A stretch of 11,919 bases of DNA from Lunatibacter sp035460985. GTDB lineage: Bacteria; Bacteroidota; Bacteroidia; Cytophagales; Cyclobacteriaceae. The notes below the pieces were generated by a model, which made no database searches, was not told where the DNA came from, and saw nothing but the letters and a program-made list of their open reading frames with translations. The stretch is taken from the NCBI GenBank assembly GCA_035460985.1, contig DATHWC010000038.1, positions 1 through 11,919 on the forward strand, read 5' to 3'. Each line of letters begins with the position of its first letter. Positions within the stretch are counted from its first letter, which is position 1. Positions 1 to 7,134 of this stretch are shown here, in pieces. The translations under genes and the position numbers were made by a program.

Positions 1-278
1 CACCATTGGTAAAGAAGCAGTTTCGGGTAGCTAAAGGGCAACCAACCGTATGGATGGAAGAAAAATCATTTGTTACTAATATGGTAAATAGATTTATTTT
101 ATTTTGGGTTCCTCCCCACCCCGGTCGGTTAAAAGATGCCATTGATAAGGGAGGCCATCTATTTTTGCATAAGAGATTTTTCCGCTTGTTTTTTCTAGGT
201 TATTTTTTAAGATGGGTGACAGCTGCCGGAATATTTGTTGGAATATTTAAATTATGGGGAGGAACAAATGGCAGATAA
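1..278 (+). CDS. 3' end of an unidentified gene of the polysaccharide cluster (5' truncated)
   Basis: The reading frame is open from the window edge to a TAA at 276-278, so only about the last 92 residues are visible. A TTG at base 6 could be a start, but nothing marks it as one and the frame is already open before it. The visible part has a basic, aromatic stretch (FVTNMVNRFILFWVPPHPGR), then a hydrophobic tail rich in Phe and Leu (FFRLFFLGYFLRW, then VTAAGIFVGIFKLW) that could be a membrane-associated amphipathic helix or one membrane segment. It overlaps the next gene by 11 bases, which argues for a real co-transcribed gene. I do not recognise the family. Its place at the head of a string of glycan genes suggests a role in polysaccharide assembly, by context only. 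Confidence 0.6.
   Translation, partial: PLVKKQFRVAKGQPTVWMEEKSFVTNMVNRFILFWVPPHPGRLKDAIDKGGHLFLHKRFFRLFFLGYFLRWVTAAGIFVGIFKLWGGTNGR
256..263 (+). promoter_or_regulatory. Shine-Dalgarno-like site that decides the start at 268
   Basis: GGGGAGGA lies 4 bases before the ATG at 268-270. The same frame also opens at a TTG at 235, but that codon has no such site. The purine block is unusually strong for Bacteroidota and favours the ATG. Confidence 0.6.
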
Positions 279-1344
279 TTACATTTCTTTTCTTGAGAAT
301 TTGGCTCCGGAACTTTCAGGGAAAATCGTAAAAATTGGAAAGGGGACGGGATTTTTCCCAGGAGGAGAAAACGGTCCTTATTTTGATCTGGAAACACCAG
401 TTAGGAATTCTTCCCATGTTGCTATAATTTTCAGTGTTTTATACTATCTGACACAAAAAGATGAGTACAAAGACACTGCTTTATTGTTGTTAAAATACCT
501 TAAGGGAAATGTGAAGATTCAAAAAAATGGCGTGTTTATCCAAAGGCAAAAAGCAGGAAAGGATTGGTGTAATGGAGTCATTGGACAAGCATGGGTCATA
601 GAGGCTTTTTCTATAGCGTCAAAATGTCTAGATGATACTGATTGTCTTAATTATTCGAGGCATATCGCTGAGGCGTTTCCATTTGACAAACGCGTGAAGG
701 CTTGGATAGCAAAAGATCCTATCCAGGGTACCAGTAAAGTGGATTATACCCTGAACCATCAGTTGTGGTATGCTTCTGCCTTAGCAGAGACCGGAGAAAT
801 AATCCACTTAGATCACGTTGAGTTATTCTTAGACCACCTTCTTTCACAGGGCTTTGAGATTCGCAATGATGGTCTGATCATACATCTTTTAAAAGCCAAT
901 TCATTTAAGGGTAAAATTTTATCATTAAGGTATGAAATGTACTTGAAGAGGGACAGAAATTTGGTGATTGAAAAAGAAATTGGTTATCATTTATATAACC
1001 TTTTCCCTTTGGCCCGATTATACAGGATATTTCCAGATCATAACTTCTTTAAATCAAATAAATTCATCAAAGCGTTGAAGTATGGGTTTTCAGCATCCTT
1101 TTTGAATCGGTTGGTTGAAAACAAATATGCATATACCTATAATTCTCCAGCGTTTGAATTACCCTTGGTTTACGAGGTTTTTAAGCATTTGCTTTCAAAT
1201 AGTATTGAAAAAGGAGTACGCGAGTCCCTCGAAATACAGATTCAGAAAACCCAAAATCAGACAGGTTATTTCCTTTCCGATAATAATCCAGATCCGCTAA
1301 CATTGTCAAGTAGGGCTTATGAATTAGCAATAGCCTTAATATGA
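268..1344 (+). CDS. Alpha/alpha-toroid-like helical protein of unknown function in a polysaccharide cluster
   Basis: Predicted 358 residues, soluble, with no signal peptide or membrane segment, so probably cytoplasmic. Three conserved-looking blocks stand out: ETPVRNSSHVA (about residues 42-52), KDWCNGVIGQAWVIEAF (about 98-114) and DYTLNHQLWYASALAE (about 159-174). The spacing, and the G-QAW and NHQLW motifs inside predicted helix pairs, resemble six-hairpin (alpha/alpha)n toroids found in some glycosidases, polysaccharide lyases, the C-terminal domain of glucuronyl C5-epimerases, and LanC-like proteins. I cannot assign it to any of these, and catalytic residues are not identifiable. The start at 268 follows a GGGGAGGA site; a TTG at 235 would add 11 residues. 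It overlaps the gene before it by 11 bases and the next by ATGA, so it belongs to the glycan operon. A role in modifying or handling the glycan is inference. Confidence 0.75.
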   Translation: MADNYISFLENLAPELSGKIVKIGKGTGFFPGGENGPYFDLETPVRNSSHVAIIFSVLYYLTQKDEYKDTALLLLKYLKGNVKIQKNGVFIQRQKAGKDWCNGVIGQAWVIEAFSIASKCLDDTDCLNYSRHIAEAFPFDKRVKAWIAKDPIQGTSKVDYTLNHQLWYASALAETGEIIHLDHVELFLDHLLSQGFEIRNDGLIIHLLKANSFKGKILSLRYEMYLKRDRNLVIEKEIGYHLYNLFPLARLYRIFPDHNFFKSNKFIKALKYGFSASFLNRLVENKYAYTYNSPAFELPLVYEVFKHLLSNSIEKGVRESLEIQIQKTQNQTGYFLSDNNPDPLTLSSRAYELAIALI

Positions 1345-2645
1345 TTACAATTAACCGGCTGACATTTTTTAAATTTTTTATTCCATTTATAATTCTGTTT
1401 CCTGCTTTCCCTGCGTTTACTAGGACTTCGGGAGGAAGATTAGGTGATATCGTTATGGTTGGATCAGCTGTCGGATTAATGGCTATCTACCTTCTTTTCT
1501 TTAAATCTTCCCTAAAAGCAAGGCATGTTTTTTATGCTTTGATTTACTTTTCATTTTTTATTTTGCTGATTTGTATATCAATATTTTTAGAATTGGAATA
1601 TATTTCAATCCGAGATTTATTTGAATTTCATAAACCTATATATATTATTTTAGTTTTTTTTCTATTCTCTTCCATAAGTTGGGATACCCAAACTATCAAG
1701 AAATACCTGGTCAATGTTTTCCGGCTTGTTTTTGTTCTTTCAATTATTTATGCGCTTTTTGAGGCTTTTGGTGGCAGTTTGGGAAATAAAGTAAGCACCA
1801 TTATTTACAAAACCGATCGTCCCATTCTATACGGTAAAGCAACCGGATCATTTGGGATAACCTATTTTTTTGCTGTTTTTATGATATTTTCATCTTATTA
1901 TTTTTTTTTTAAATACCTTTTTGAAAAAAATAAAAAAGATCTCATTCTTTATTTATTGTCTTTGGTTTGTGTTCTGGCATCTCAAAGCAGGACCATGCTC
2001 ATAGCCTTACTTTTTTCCTATTTATATGTATTTTTCATTTATTGGAGTTTTGAAGGGTTGCCACAGAAGAAAACGGTCTATATTTTCTTTTTTATATTTA
2101 TTGGAATTACGTTGATTATTTACCAACCTATATTGGATTGGGTAGAAAGAACCTATCCGTATCTTTATTTGGGTATCAATGCTTTAATCGAGAAGGGCGG
2201 GGTTTCGGCTACCGGGGGAGGTTCTGCAAATATACGATACCAACAATTATTGTGGGTATTGGAAAATCAATTTTCAATACCTCTAATCGGAGTTGGAATA
2301 GGAAAATCTACCGGACCACAATTGGAATCCTTTTATGCCTTGTATTTGTATAGATATGGAATTATTGGGATACTCCTGTATGTCATTTTGTTAATTGCAA
2401 CCTATTTGATGAGTTTGAAATCTTATAAAAAGGCAATAAGAGACAATGATTATGCAGTGGCGGCTTTTTTTATTTCTTTCTCCATTTTTTGCTTCATTTT
2501 ACCCTTGACTTCAGTTTCCAGTGTTATCACAGACCAACCCCGATTCGTCATCTTGTATTATGGGACTTTAGGTGTAATGGTCAGGTACTTGTATAAAAAC
2601 TCTAAGCATCTTGAAGAATTATCCGAAAATAGCCCATCTTACTAG
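1341..2645 (+). CDS. O-antigen polymerase/ligase-like polytopic membrane protein (Wzy/WaaL-type)
   Basis: Predicted 434 residues, with many hydrophobic segments from near the N-terminus to about residue 420, interrupted by one larger polar stretch (roughly residues 270-320, including EKGGVSATGGGSANIRYQQLLW), which fits the periplasmic loop typical of Wzy polymerases and O-antigen ligases. The block SQSRTMLIALLFSYLYVF matches the S-x-SR-x region common in the Wzy_C-type family. The expected role is to polymerise or ligate undecaprenyl-linked repeat units at the outer face of the inner membrane. Sequence alone does not separate polymerase from ligase. It starts with an ATGA overlap on the preceding gene and overlaps the next by 35 bases. 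Base composition is extreme: 10 of 60 bases are G or C at 1861-1920, including a run of ten T. Confidence 0.8.
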   Translation: MITINRLTFFKFFIPFIILFPAFPAFTRTSGGRLGDIVMVGSAVGLMAIYLLFFKSSLKARHVFYALIYFSFFILLICISIFLELEYISIRDLFEFHKPIYIILVFFLFSSISWDTQTIKKYLVNVFRLVFVLSIIYALFEAFGGSLGNKVSTIIYKTDRPILYGKATGSFGITYFFAVFMIFSSYYFFFKYLFEKNKKDLILYLLSLVCVLASQSRTMLIALLFSYLYVFFIYWSFEGLPQKKTVYIFFFIFIGITLIIYQPILDWVERTYPYLYLGINALIEKGGVSATGGGSANIRYQQLLWVLENQFSIPLIGVGIGKSTGPQLESFYALYLYRYGIIGILLYVILLIATYLMSLKSYKKAIRDNDYAVAAFFISFSIFCFILPLTSVSSVITDQPRFVILYYGTLGVMVRYLYKNSKHLEELSENSPSY

Positions 2646-3738
2646 CGTACATTCCCGTTATGATAATAGGATTTTAATTAAACAATGCGTTTCATTAAAA
2701 AATGCAGGTTATTTCGTACATTTAATAGTTGCTGACGGCAAAGGACCTCAAGATTTTAAGGGCGTGAAAATCATTGATGTAGGTGCAAATAAGGGTCTAC
2801 TTCACAGAATGGTATTTCAGGCAAGGGCTGTGTATAAGGCAGCTAGAAAATTGAACCCAGATGTATATCAAATACATGATCCTGAACTTTTACCCTATGC
2901 TTATCTATTGTCAAAGCAGGGAAAAAAGGTCATATACGATATCCATGAAGACTATGTGACAGGAATCGGCCAAAAGGAATACCTTCCCAGGTGGGTCAAG
3001 GGTCTGGCAGCCAAATTGCTTGATAAATTGGAAAAAACCTTTTCTAAAAATGCGACCCTGTTGCTTGCGGAAAAATATTACCAGGAAAGATTCCCGAAAG
3101 GGACCCTCATTTTGAATTATCCAATTCTGTCCGAAAATGCTACTGGAAATCTGCCGACTGTGCATTCAGGATTTAAGGGAAAAGACCTCATTTATACAGG
3201 GAACCTTACGGAAGTAAGAGGGGCTTATACTCAAACTAGGTTGCTAAACCATATACCAGATATCCATATTACATTTATAGGGTTTTGTAAAATGGATTTG
3301 GCACTAGAGTTGGAAAAATCAATTGGAGAAAATGTTGATAGGATGCGCCTAATTGGGAAGGGAGAATTTGTTCCCTTTGATCAGATTACTGCAAAATATT
3401 TGGAAAGAAAGTGGGTCGCAGGACTGGCTATATTTCCTAAAACCAAACACTATGAAAAGAAAGAGTTGACCAAATTTTTTGAATACATGACCTACGGATT
3501 ACCTATAATCTGTACAGACTTTCCTGTTTGGAAAGCGCTGGTTGAAGAAAATCAATGTGGAATAGCGGTTGATCCTGACAATTTTCAAGAAATAGAGCAG
3601 GCATTGACTACATTGTATGAAGACAAGAAAGTTTATGAACAAATGAGTGAAAATGGTCGAAACGCTGTTTTAAATAAATATAATTGGGGAGTGCAAGAAA
3701 GTAAACTTATACAGGTCTATTCCAGATTGTTGTCATGA
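2611..3738 (+). CDS. Glycosyltransferase family 4 (GT-B fold)
   Basis: Predicted 375 residues. The N-terminal block KIAHLTSVHSRYDNRI (from residue 6) is typical of GT4 enzymes of polysaccharide clusters. Other landmarks are QIHDPELLPYAYLL (about 87-100), VIYDIHEDY (about 107-115), the linker-region motif YTGNLTEVRG (about 195-204) and a donor-binding block LTKFFEYMTYGLPIICTDFP (about 286-305) with the Glu of the E-x7-E type. It should transfer a nucleotide-activated sugar to the growing lipid-linked repeat unit at the cytoplasmic face of the membrane; donor and acceptor are unknown. The start is a TTG at 2611, chosen because the frame has a stop at 2575-2577, no ATG lies between, and the family motif begins only five residues later. 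It therefore overlaps the gene before it by 35 bases. It meets the next gene through an ATGA overlap. Confidence 0.88.
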   Translation: MKNYPKIAHLTSVHSRYDNRILIKQCVSLKNAGYFVHLIVADGKGPQDFKGVKIIDVGANKGLLHRMVFQARAVYKAARKLNPDVYQIHDPELLPYAYLLSKQGKKVIYDIHEDYVTGIGQKEYLPRWVKGLAAKLLDKLEKTFSKNATLLLAEKYYQERFPKGTLILNYPILSENATGNLPTVHSGFKGKDLIYTGNLTEVRGAYTQTRLLNHIPDIHITFIGFCKMDLALELEKSIGENVDRMRLIGKGEFVPFDQITAKYLERKWVAGLAIFPKTKHYEKKELTKFFEYMTYGLPIICTDFPVWKALVEENQCGIAVDPDNFQEIEQALTTLYEDKKVYEQMSENGRNAVLNKYNWGVQESKLIQVYSRLLS

Positions 3739-4490
3739 AAGTGGAACTAGTTTCTATTATTACCCCTTTGCATAATTCGGGAAAGTTTATCAGTAAAACT
3801 ATCGATTCTGTGTTGGCCCAAAGTTACACCAATTTTGAATTGATCGTGGTTGATGATTGTTCAAATGATAATGGTCCTTCCATAATAAACAAGTATCTTG
3901 AAAAAGATAATAGAATTAGGTTTTACAGAAATATGGTCAATTCCGGCCCAGCATTCAGCCGCAATAAAGCGATTGAAATGGCAAATGGTAGATTCATCGC
4001 CTTTTTAGATAGTGATGACGTCTGGTATCCGGAAAAGTTGGAAACGCAAATTTCATTTATGTTGAAACATGGATATGCTTTTACCTTCTCTTCGTATGAT
4101 AAGATGTCAGAAGACGGTGTCTATAAAGGGAGGGTGAAGGCTCCGGTAGAGGTAACGTATGAAAATCTGGTGAAGACCTGCTCTGTTGGCTGTCTTACAG
4201 CAGTTTATGACGTTTCCTTATTAGGGAAGGTATTTATGCCGGAAATTAAAAAAAGGCAAGATTTTGCCCTTTGGCTTAAAATACTGAAAATTATTCCAAA
4301 AGGATATGGCATCCACAGGCCCCTTGCGAAATATCGGGTAAGAAATAATTCTATTTCCGGGAATAAATGGAAAGCTTCAAGGTACCAATGGGAAGTTTAT
4401 AGAAAAGTTGAAAAAATGAATTTATTTCAATCAGCATACTTTTTTTCTTTTTATACGATTAATGGTATTTTAAAAACCTATTTTAAATAA
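3735..4490 (+). CDS. Glycosyltransferase family 2 (GT-A fold)
   Basis: Predicted 251 residues, normal for a single-domain GT2. It opens with VSIITPLHNSGKFISKTIDSVLAQ (residues 6-29) and ELIVVDDCSND (about 35-45), the nucleotide-binding half. The metal-binding DxD is LDSDDVWYPEKL (about 91-102). RQDFALWLK (about 174-182) is the position of the catalytic acidic residue, here Asp176 within a QD rather than the more usual ED. The C-terminus is aromatic (SAYFFSFYTINGILKTYF) and may touch the membrane. The family uses nucleotide-sugar donors with inversion of configuration; which sugar cannot be read from the sequence. The overall look is that of the TuaG/WcaA-like group. The start overlaps the GT4 stop as ATGA, so the two are translationally coupled. 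Confidence 0.9.
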   Translation: MKVELVSIITPLHNSGKFISKTIDSVLAQSYTNFELIVVDDCSNDNGPSIINKYLEKDNRIRFYRNMVNSGPAFSRNKAIEMANGRFIAFLDSDDVWYPEKLETQISFMLKHGYAFTFSSYDKMSEDGVYKGRVKAPVEVTYENLVKTCSVGCLTAVYDVSLLGKVFMPEIKKRQDFALWLKILKIIPKGYGIHRPLAKYRVRNNSISGNKWKASRYQWEVYRKVEKMNLFQSAYFFSFYTINGILKTYFK

Positions 4491-4499
4491 ATCTCGGGT

Positions 4500-4661
4500 A
4501 TGACAACACATCATTATATCCTGACATATAAAAAGATTGTGTTTGAAAACATTCCCCAAATGCCTCTATGGGGCAACTTTATCTTATTTATCGGTGGAAC
4601 CAAAAATGGGGGAAGTAAAAACTGGTTTGACTTATTCGAAGACAGATGGAAATCGTTTTAG
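4500..4661 (+). CDS. Possible small ORF, 53 residues, function unknown
   Basis: An ATG lies 9 bases after the GT2 stop and the frame runs to a TAG at 4659-4661. The peptide is rich in aromatics: MTTHHYILTYKK at the start, then a hydrophobic middle (MPLWGNFILFIGG), a Gly/Asn/Lys turn and a charged, aromatic end (NWFDLFEDRWKSF). The placement fits translational coupling and the composition looks protein-like rather than random, but no family is recognised. It could be an intact small protein, the remnant of a larger glycan gene, or chance. It fills most of the 277-base gap between the GT2 and epimerase genes. Confidence 0.35.
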   Translation: MTTHHYILTYKKIVFENIPQMPLWGNFILFIGGTKNGGSKNWFDLFEDRWKSF

Positions 4662-4670
4662 TTATTTAAA

Positions 4671-4686
4671 TTGGCACATGTGCCAA
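4671..4686. promoter_or_regulatory. Perfect 16-bp palindrome upstream of the epimerase gene
   Basis: TTGGCACATGTGCCAA reads the same on both strands with no mismatch. It sits 82 bases before the epimerase ATG and just after the small ORF. A symmetric site of this size is typical of a dimeric regulator's operator. Read as RNA it would be a 6-bp stem with a CATG loop, followed by an A/T-rich but broken T tract, so a weak terminator for the upstream operon is the alternative. Confidence 0.5.
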
Positions 4687-4702
4687 ATATTATTTAGTTT
4701 TA
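4671..4702 (+). promoter_or_regulatory. Candidate Bacteroidota-type promoter for the epimerase gene
   Basis: TTG at 4671-4673 (the first bases of the palindrome) and TAGTTTTA at 4695-4702 are 21 bases apart, close to the -33 TTG and -7 TAnnTTTG arrangement described for Bacteroides; the last base of the -7 box differs. If real, the palindrome covers the -33 element and could work as an operator. A second, weaker TAGATTTT lies at 4723-4730. Confidence 0.3.
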
Positions 4703-4767
4703 GGTAAAAAAACTAGATAAATTAGATTTTTATTACAGTGACTCTAACCTAACAAATTGAACGACAC

Positions 4768-5820
4768 ATGAAAATTTTAATTACAGGAACAGCCGGTTTT
4801 ATCGGAATGCATTTAGCTGAAAAGCTTTTGAGTAGGGGGGACGAAGTCATTGGTCTTGATAGTATTAACGATTATTATGATATTAATTTAAAATATGGTC
4901 GTCTTGAAAAAAATGGGATTCGTAAATCTGAGATAGAATATGGAAAAATAGTCCAAAGTGATTCCTACGAAAACTATCGGTTTATTCAATTAAAGCTGGA
5001 AGATAAGGAGAATTTGTTGAAGCTATTTGAAGCCGAGAAATTTGACAAGGTGGTCAATCTTGCGGCTCAAGCCGGCGTCAGGTATTCTCTCACAAACCCT
5101 GACGCATATATTGAGGCGAATATAATTGGATTTATCAATCTGTTGGAGGCGTGTAGACATTACAAGATCAAGCATCTTGCTTATGCCTCGTCCAGTTCCG
5201 TGTATGGATCCAATACACACATGCCTTTTTCCACAAGTGATAATGTGGATCACCCGGTTTCACTGTATGCCGCCTCCAAAAAGTCAAATGAATTAATGGC
5301 CCACACGTACAGCCATCTTTTTGGGATACCTACCACCGGATTGCGTTTTTTCACAGTCTATGGTCCGTGGGGACGTCCAGATATGGCTTTATTTTTGTTC
5401 ACAAAAGCAATATTGGAAAACAAACCCATTCAAGTGTTTAACTTTGGGGAAATGATGCGGGACTTCACGTATATATCAGATATTATCGAAGGAGTAGTAC
5501 GTGTGATCGACCATCCTCCAGTTGCCAATCCAAATCTGGCATCCAGCAATACAGACCCCAGCAAATCGAAGGCACCTTATAAAATATACAACATAGGTAA
5601 TTCTTCCCCTGTAAAATTGATGGATTTCATTACAGCTATCGAAAAGGCGCTTGGTAAGGAGGCTAAGAAGGACTTGCTTCCTATTCAACCTGGGGATGTT
5701 CCAGCCACATATGCGGATACGGCTGCATTGGAAGCGGAATTGGGTTATAAACCGAATACTTCCATAGAATTTGGAATAGGTGAATTTGTTAAATGGTATC
5801 AATTATTTTATAAAAATTAG
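4768..5820 (+). CDS. UDP-glucuronate 4-epimerase-type NAD-dependent sugar epimerase (extended SDR)
   Basis: Predicted 350 residues, the usual length for this family. The NAD-binding GTAGFIG (G7, G10, G13) is followed by VIGLDSINDYYDINLKYGRL (about 27-46), the signature that separates UDP-GlcA 4-epimerases (Cap1J/LpsL-like) from GalE. NLAAQAGVRYSLTNP (about 97-111), the SSSSVYG block (about 141-147) and Tyr167-x3-Lys171 (SLYAASKK) form the catalytic site; RFFTVYGPWGRPDMAL (about 193-208) and RDFTYISD (231-238) line the substrate pocket. The reaction is reversible interconversion of UDP-glucuronate and UDP-galacturonate in the cytoplasm, which suggests uronic acid in the polymer. Substrate is inferred from motifs. 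It lies between the glycosyltransferases and the WecA-like gene, after a 277-base gap with a possible own promoter. Confidence 0.9.
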   Translation: MKILITGTAGFIGMHLAEKLLSRGDEVIGLDSINDYYDINLKYGRLEKNGIRKSEIEYGKIVQSDSYENYRFIQLKLEDKENLLKLFEAEKFDKVVNLAAQAGVRYSLTNPDAYIEANIIGFINLLEACRHYKIKHLAYASSSSVYGSNTHMPFSTSDNVDHPVSLYAASKKSNELMAHTYSHLFGIPTTGLRFFTVYGPWGRPDMALFLFTKAILENKPIQVFNFGEMMRDFTYISDIIEGVVRVIDHPPVANPNLASSNTDPSKSKAPYKIYNIGNSSPVKLMDFITAIEKALGKEAKKDLLPIQPGDVPATYADTAALEAELGYKPNTSIEFGIGEFVKWYQLFYKN

Positions 5821-5821
5821 C

Positions 5822-5829
5822 TAGATTTG
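5822..5829 (+). promoter_or_regulatory. TAnnTTTG match, possible -7 element for the WecA-like gene
   Basis: TAGATTTG, an exact fit to the Bacteroidota -7 consensus, starts one base after the epimerase stop codon and 77 bases before the next ATG. No TTG sits at the expected -33 distance; the nearest TTTG (5785-5788) is too far. It could give extra expression of the transferase inside the operon, but one short motif in A/T-rich DNA is weak evidence. Confidence 0.25.
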
Positions 5830-5898
5830 CAATGATTAGTTAGTTTTTATTCCATTTTGTCTACTGAAATTAAAATATCACTTTAGCCAAGCACGAGT

Positions 5899-7062
5899 AT
5901 GAATCTTTTTCTACCCTTATTTACCTCTTTTTTTGTGGGGTTTATCCTTACCCCTGGGATAATCTTGATGTTTAAAAAATTTAATTTTACCGAAGTTCCA
6001 GGTGGTAGGAAGATTCATAGTGGTTATATTCCTTCTATGGGAGGATTGACCATTATTTTTGCGGCTTTTTTTGGAATGCTTTCATGGCTTTCATTTGAGG
6101 AGATTATGCAATCCCGTTATTTTTTAGTGGCTTTAGCCATCATGTTTTCGGTAGGGGTACGGGATGATTTGATGGAACTTTCGGCCATTCAGAAATTAAT
6201 TGGTCAGTGTATTCCAGCGTTTTTCATTATCAGTATGGCAGACATACGGATATCAGGATTCTACGGTTTTTTAGGAATCCATGAACTTCCCTATATGCTG
6301 AGTATTAGCCTTACCTTTTTCTTGTTGATTATACTAACTAATTCTTTCAATCTTATTGACGGGGCTGATGGTCTAGCTGGGTCCTTATGTACAATATCGT
6401 TTGCGGTTTTGGGAATTTGGTTTCACTCTGTTGGCCTCCATGCATATAGTGTGATAGCTTTTACACTGGTCGGAGGAGTTCTTTCCTTTCTTGTTTTTAA
6501 TTGGCATCCAGCTAAAATTTTCATGGGGGACACTGGATCACTTAGTTTGGGTTTTGCATTAACGGTTTTTGTTATTCTATTTGTTGATAAAAATGGAACC
6601 ATGTCTGGATGGGAGGGACTAAAATTGGAAGCCCCAATTGCTGCTGGTCTAGGATTGATGATCGTTCCCATTTATGATACGATCCGGATCTTTGTAAAAA
6701 GAATATCAAAAGGGAAATCCCCTCTTAAACCTGATAAAAGCCATGTGCATCATTTTCTTTTGCGAATGGGATTAGGTCATGATAAGGTTGCCATGATCCT
6801 TGCAGGGGTTACCTGTCTTTTTATTGCGTTACCTTTTCTTTTATCAGGTGTAAATGATCATATACTATTACCGATATTAGTGATTTTAGCGGTAACTCTC
6901 GGGTTGTGGATGGATGCTAGAACACTAAAATGTGTAAAGGCCAACGTACTTACAACACCTCCGATTTCTGAAAAGCTAAAAATTAAATCAAAAGATCAGT
7001 TAAAAAAGAATCCAATTATTTCAGGTGGGATTTTCGAAAGGGATACGTTGAATATGAATTGA
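5899..7062 (+). CDS. Undecaprenyl-phosphate sugar-1-phosphate transferase, WecA/MraY family
   Basis: Predicted 387 residues, a polytopic inner-membrane enzyme with about ten or eleven hydrophobic segments. Family motifs appear in order: PGGRKIHSGYIPSMGGL (about 34-50), VRDDLMELSAIQKLIGQ (about 87-103) with the paired Asp, TNSFNLIDGADGLAG (about 147-161), HPAKIFMGDTGSLSLGF (about 203-219) and the loop SHVHHFLLRMGLGH (about 281-294), whose His residues mark the WecA branch rather than MraY. It transfers a hexose or N-acetylhexosamine 1-phosphate from a UDP-sugar to undecaprenyl phosphate, the first committed step of repeat-unit assembly. The C-terminal tail after about residue 345 is charged and cytoplasmic. 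The gene follows the epimerase by 78 bases and is the last of the plus-strand cluster, ending just before the terminator. The sugar specificity cannot be read here. Confidence 0.9.
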   Translation: MNLFLPLFTSFFVGFILTPGIILMFKKFNFTEVPGGRKIHSGYIPSMGGLTIIFAAFFGMLSWLSFEEIMQSRYFLVALAIMFSVGVRDDLMELSAIQKLIGQCIPAFFIISMADIRISGFYGFLGIHELPYMLSISLTFFLLIILTNSFNLIDGADGLAGSLCTISFAVLGIWFHSVGLHAYSVIAFTLVGGVLSFLVFNWHPAKIFMGDTGSLSLGFALTVFVILFVDKNGTMSGWEGLKLEAPIAAGLGLMIVPIYDTIRIFVKRISKGKSPLKPDKSHVHHFLLRMGLGHDKVAMILAGVTCLFIALPFLLSGVNDHILLPILVILAVTLGLWMDARTLKCVKANVLTTPPISEKLKIKSKDQLKKNPIISGGIFERDTLNMN

Positions 7063-7081
7063 ATTTAGAACTACTTTTTTT

Positions 7082-7125
7082 TAAAACATAAAAAGCCAAT
7101 CGAAAGATTGGCTTTTTATGTTTTA
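7082..7125. terminator. Bidirectional rho-independent terminator
   Basis: A 20-bp perfectly paired stem (7082-7101 with 7106-7125) closed by C-G around a GAAA tetraloop. The core AGCCAATC/GATTGGCT is flanked by A tracts on the left and T tracts on the right, so each strand gives a hairpin followed by U residues. It lies 19 bases after the WecA-like stop and 9 bases beyond the end of the minus-strand isomerase gene, serving both convergent operons. Confidence 0.92.
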
Positions 7126-7134
7126 TTAGGGATT

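Noticed and set aside
235..267. Earlier TTG start for the toroid-like gene
   Set aside because: It would lengthen the overlap with the preceding gene to 44 bases and has no ribosome site, whereas the ATG at 268 follows GGGGAGGA.
200..397. Minus-strand 65-codon frame across the start of the toroid-like gene
   Set aside because: It is antisense to two overlapping plus-strand genes and shows no motif or start signal.
4671..4686. Sigma-54 promoter (TGGCAC resembles the -24 box)
   Set aside because: The GG and the following GC are only 9 bases apart rather than 12, and no TTGC -12 box follows. The palindrome explains the match better.
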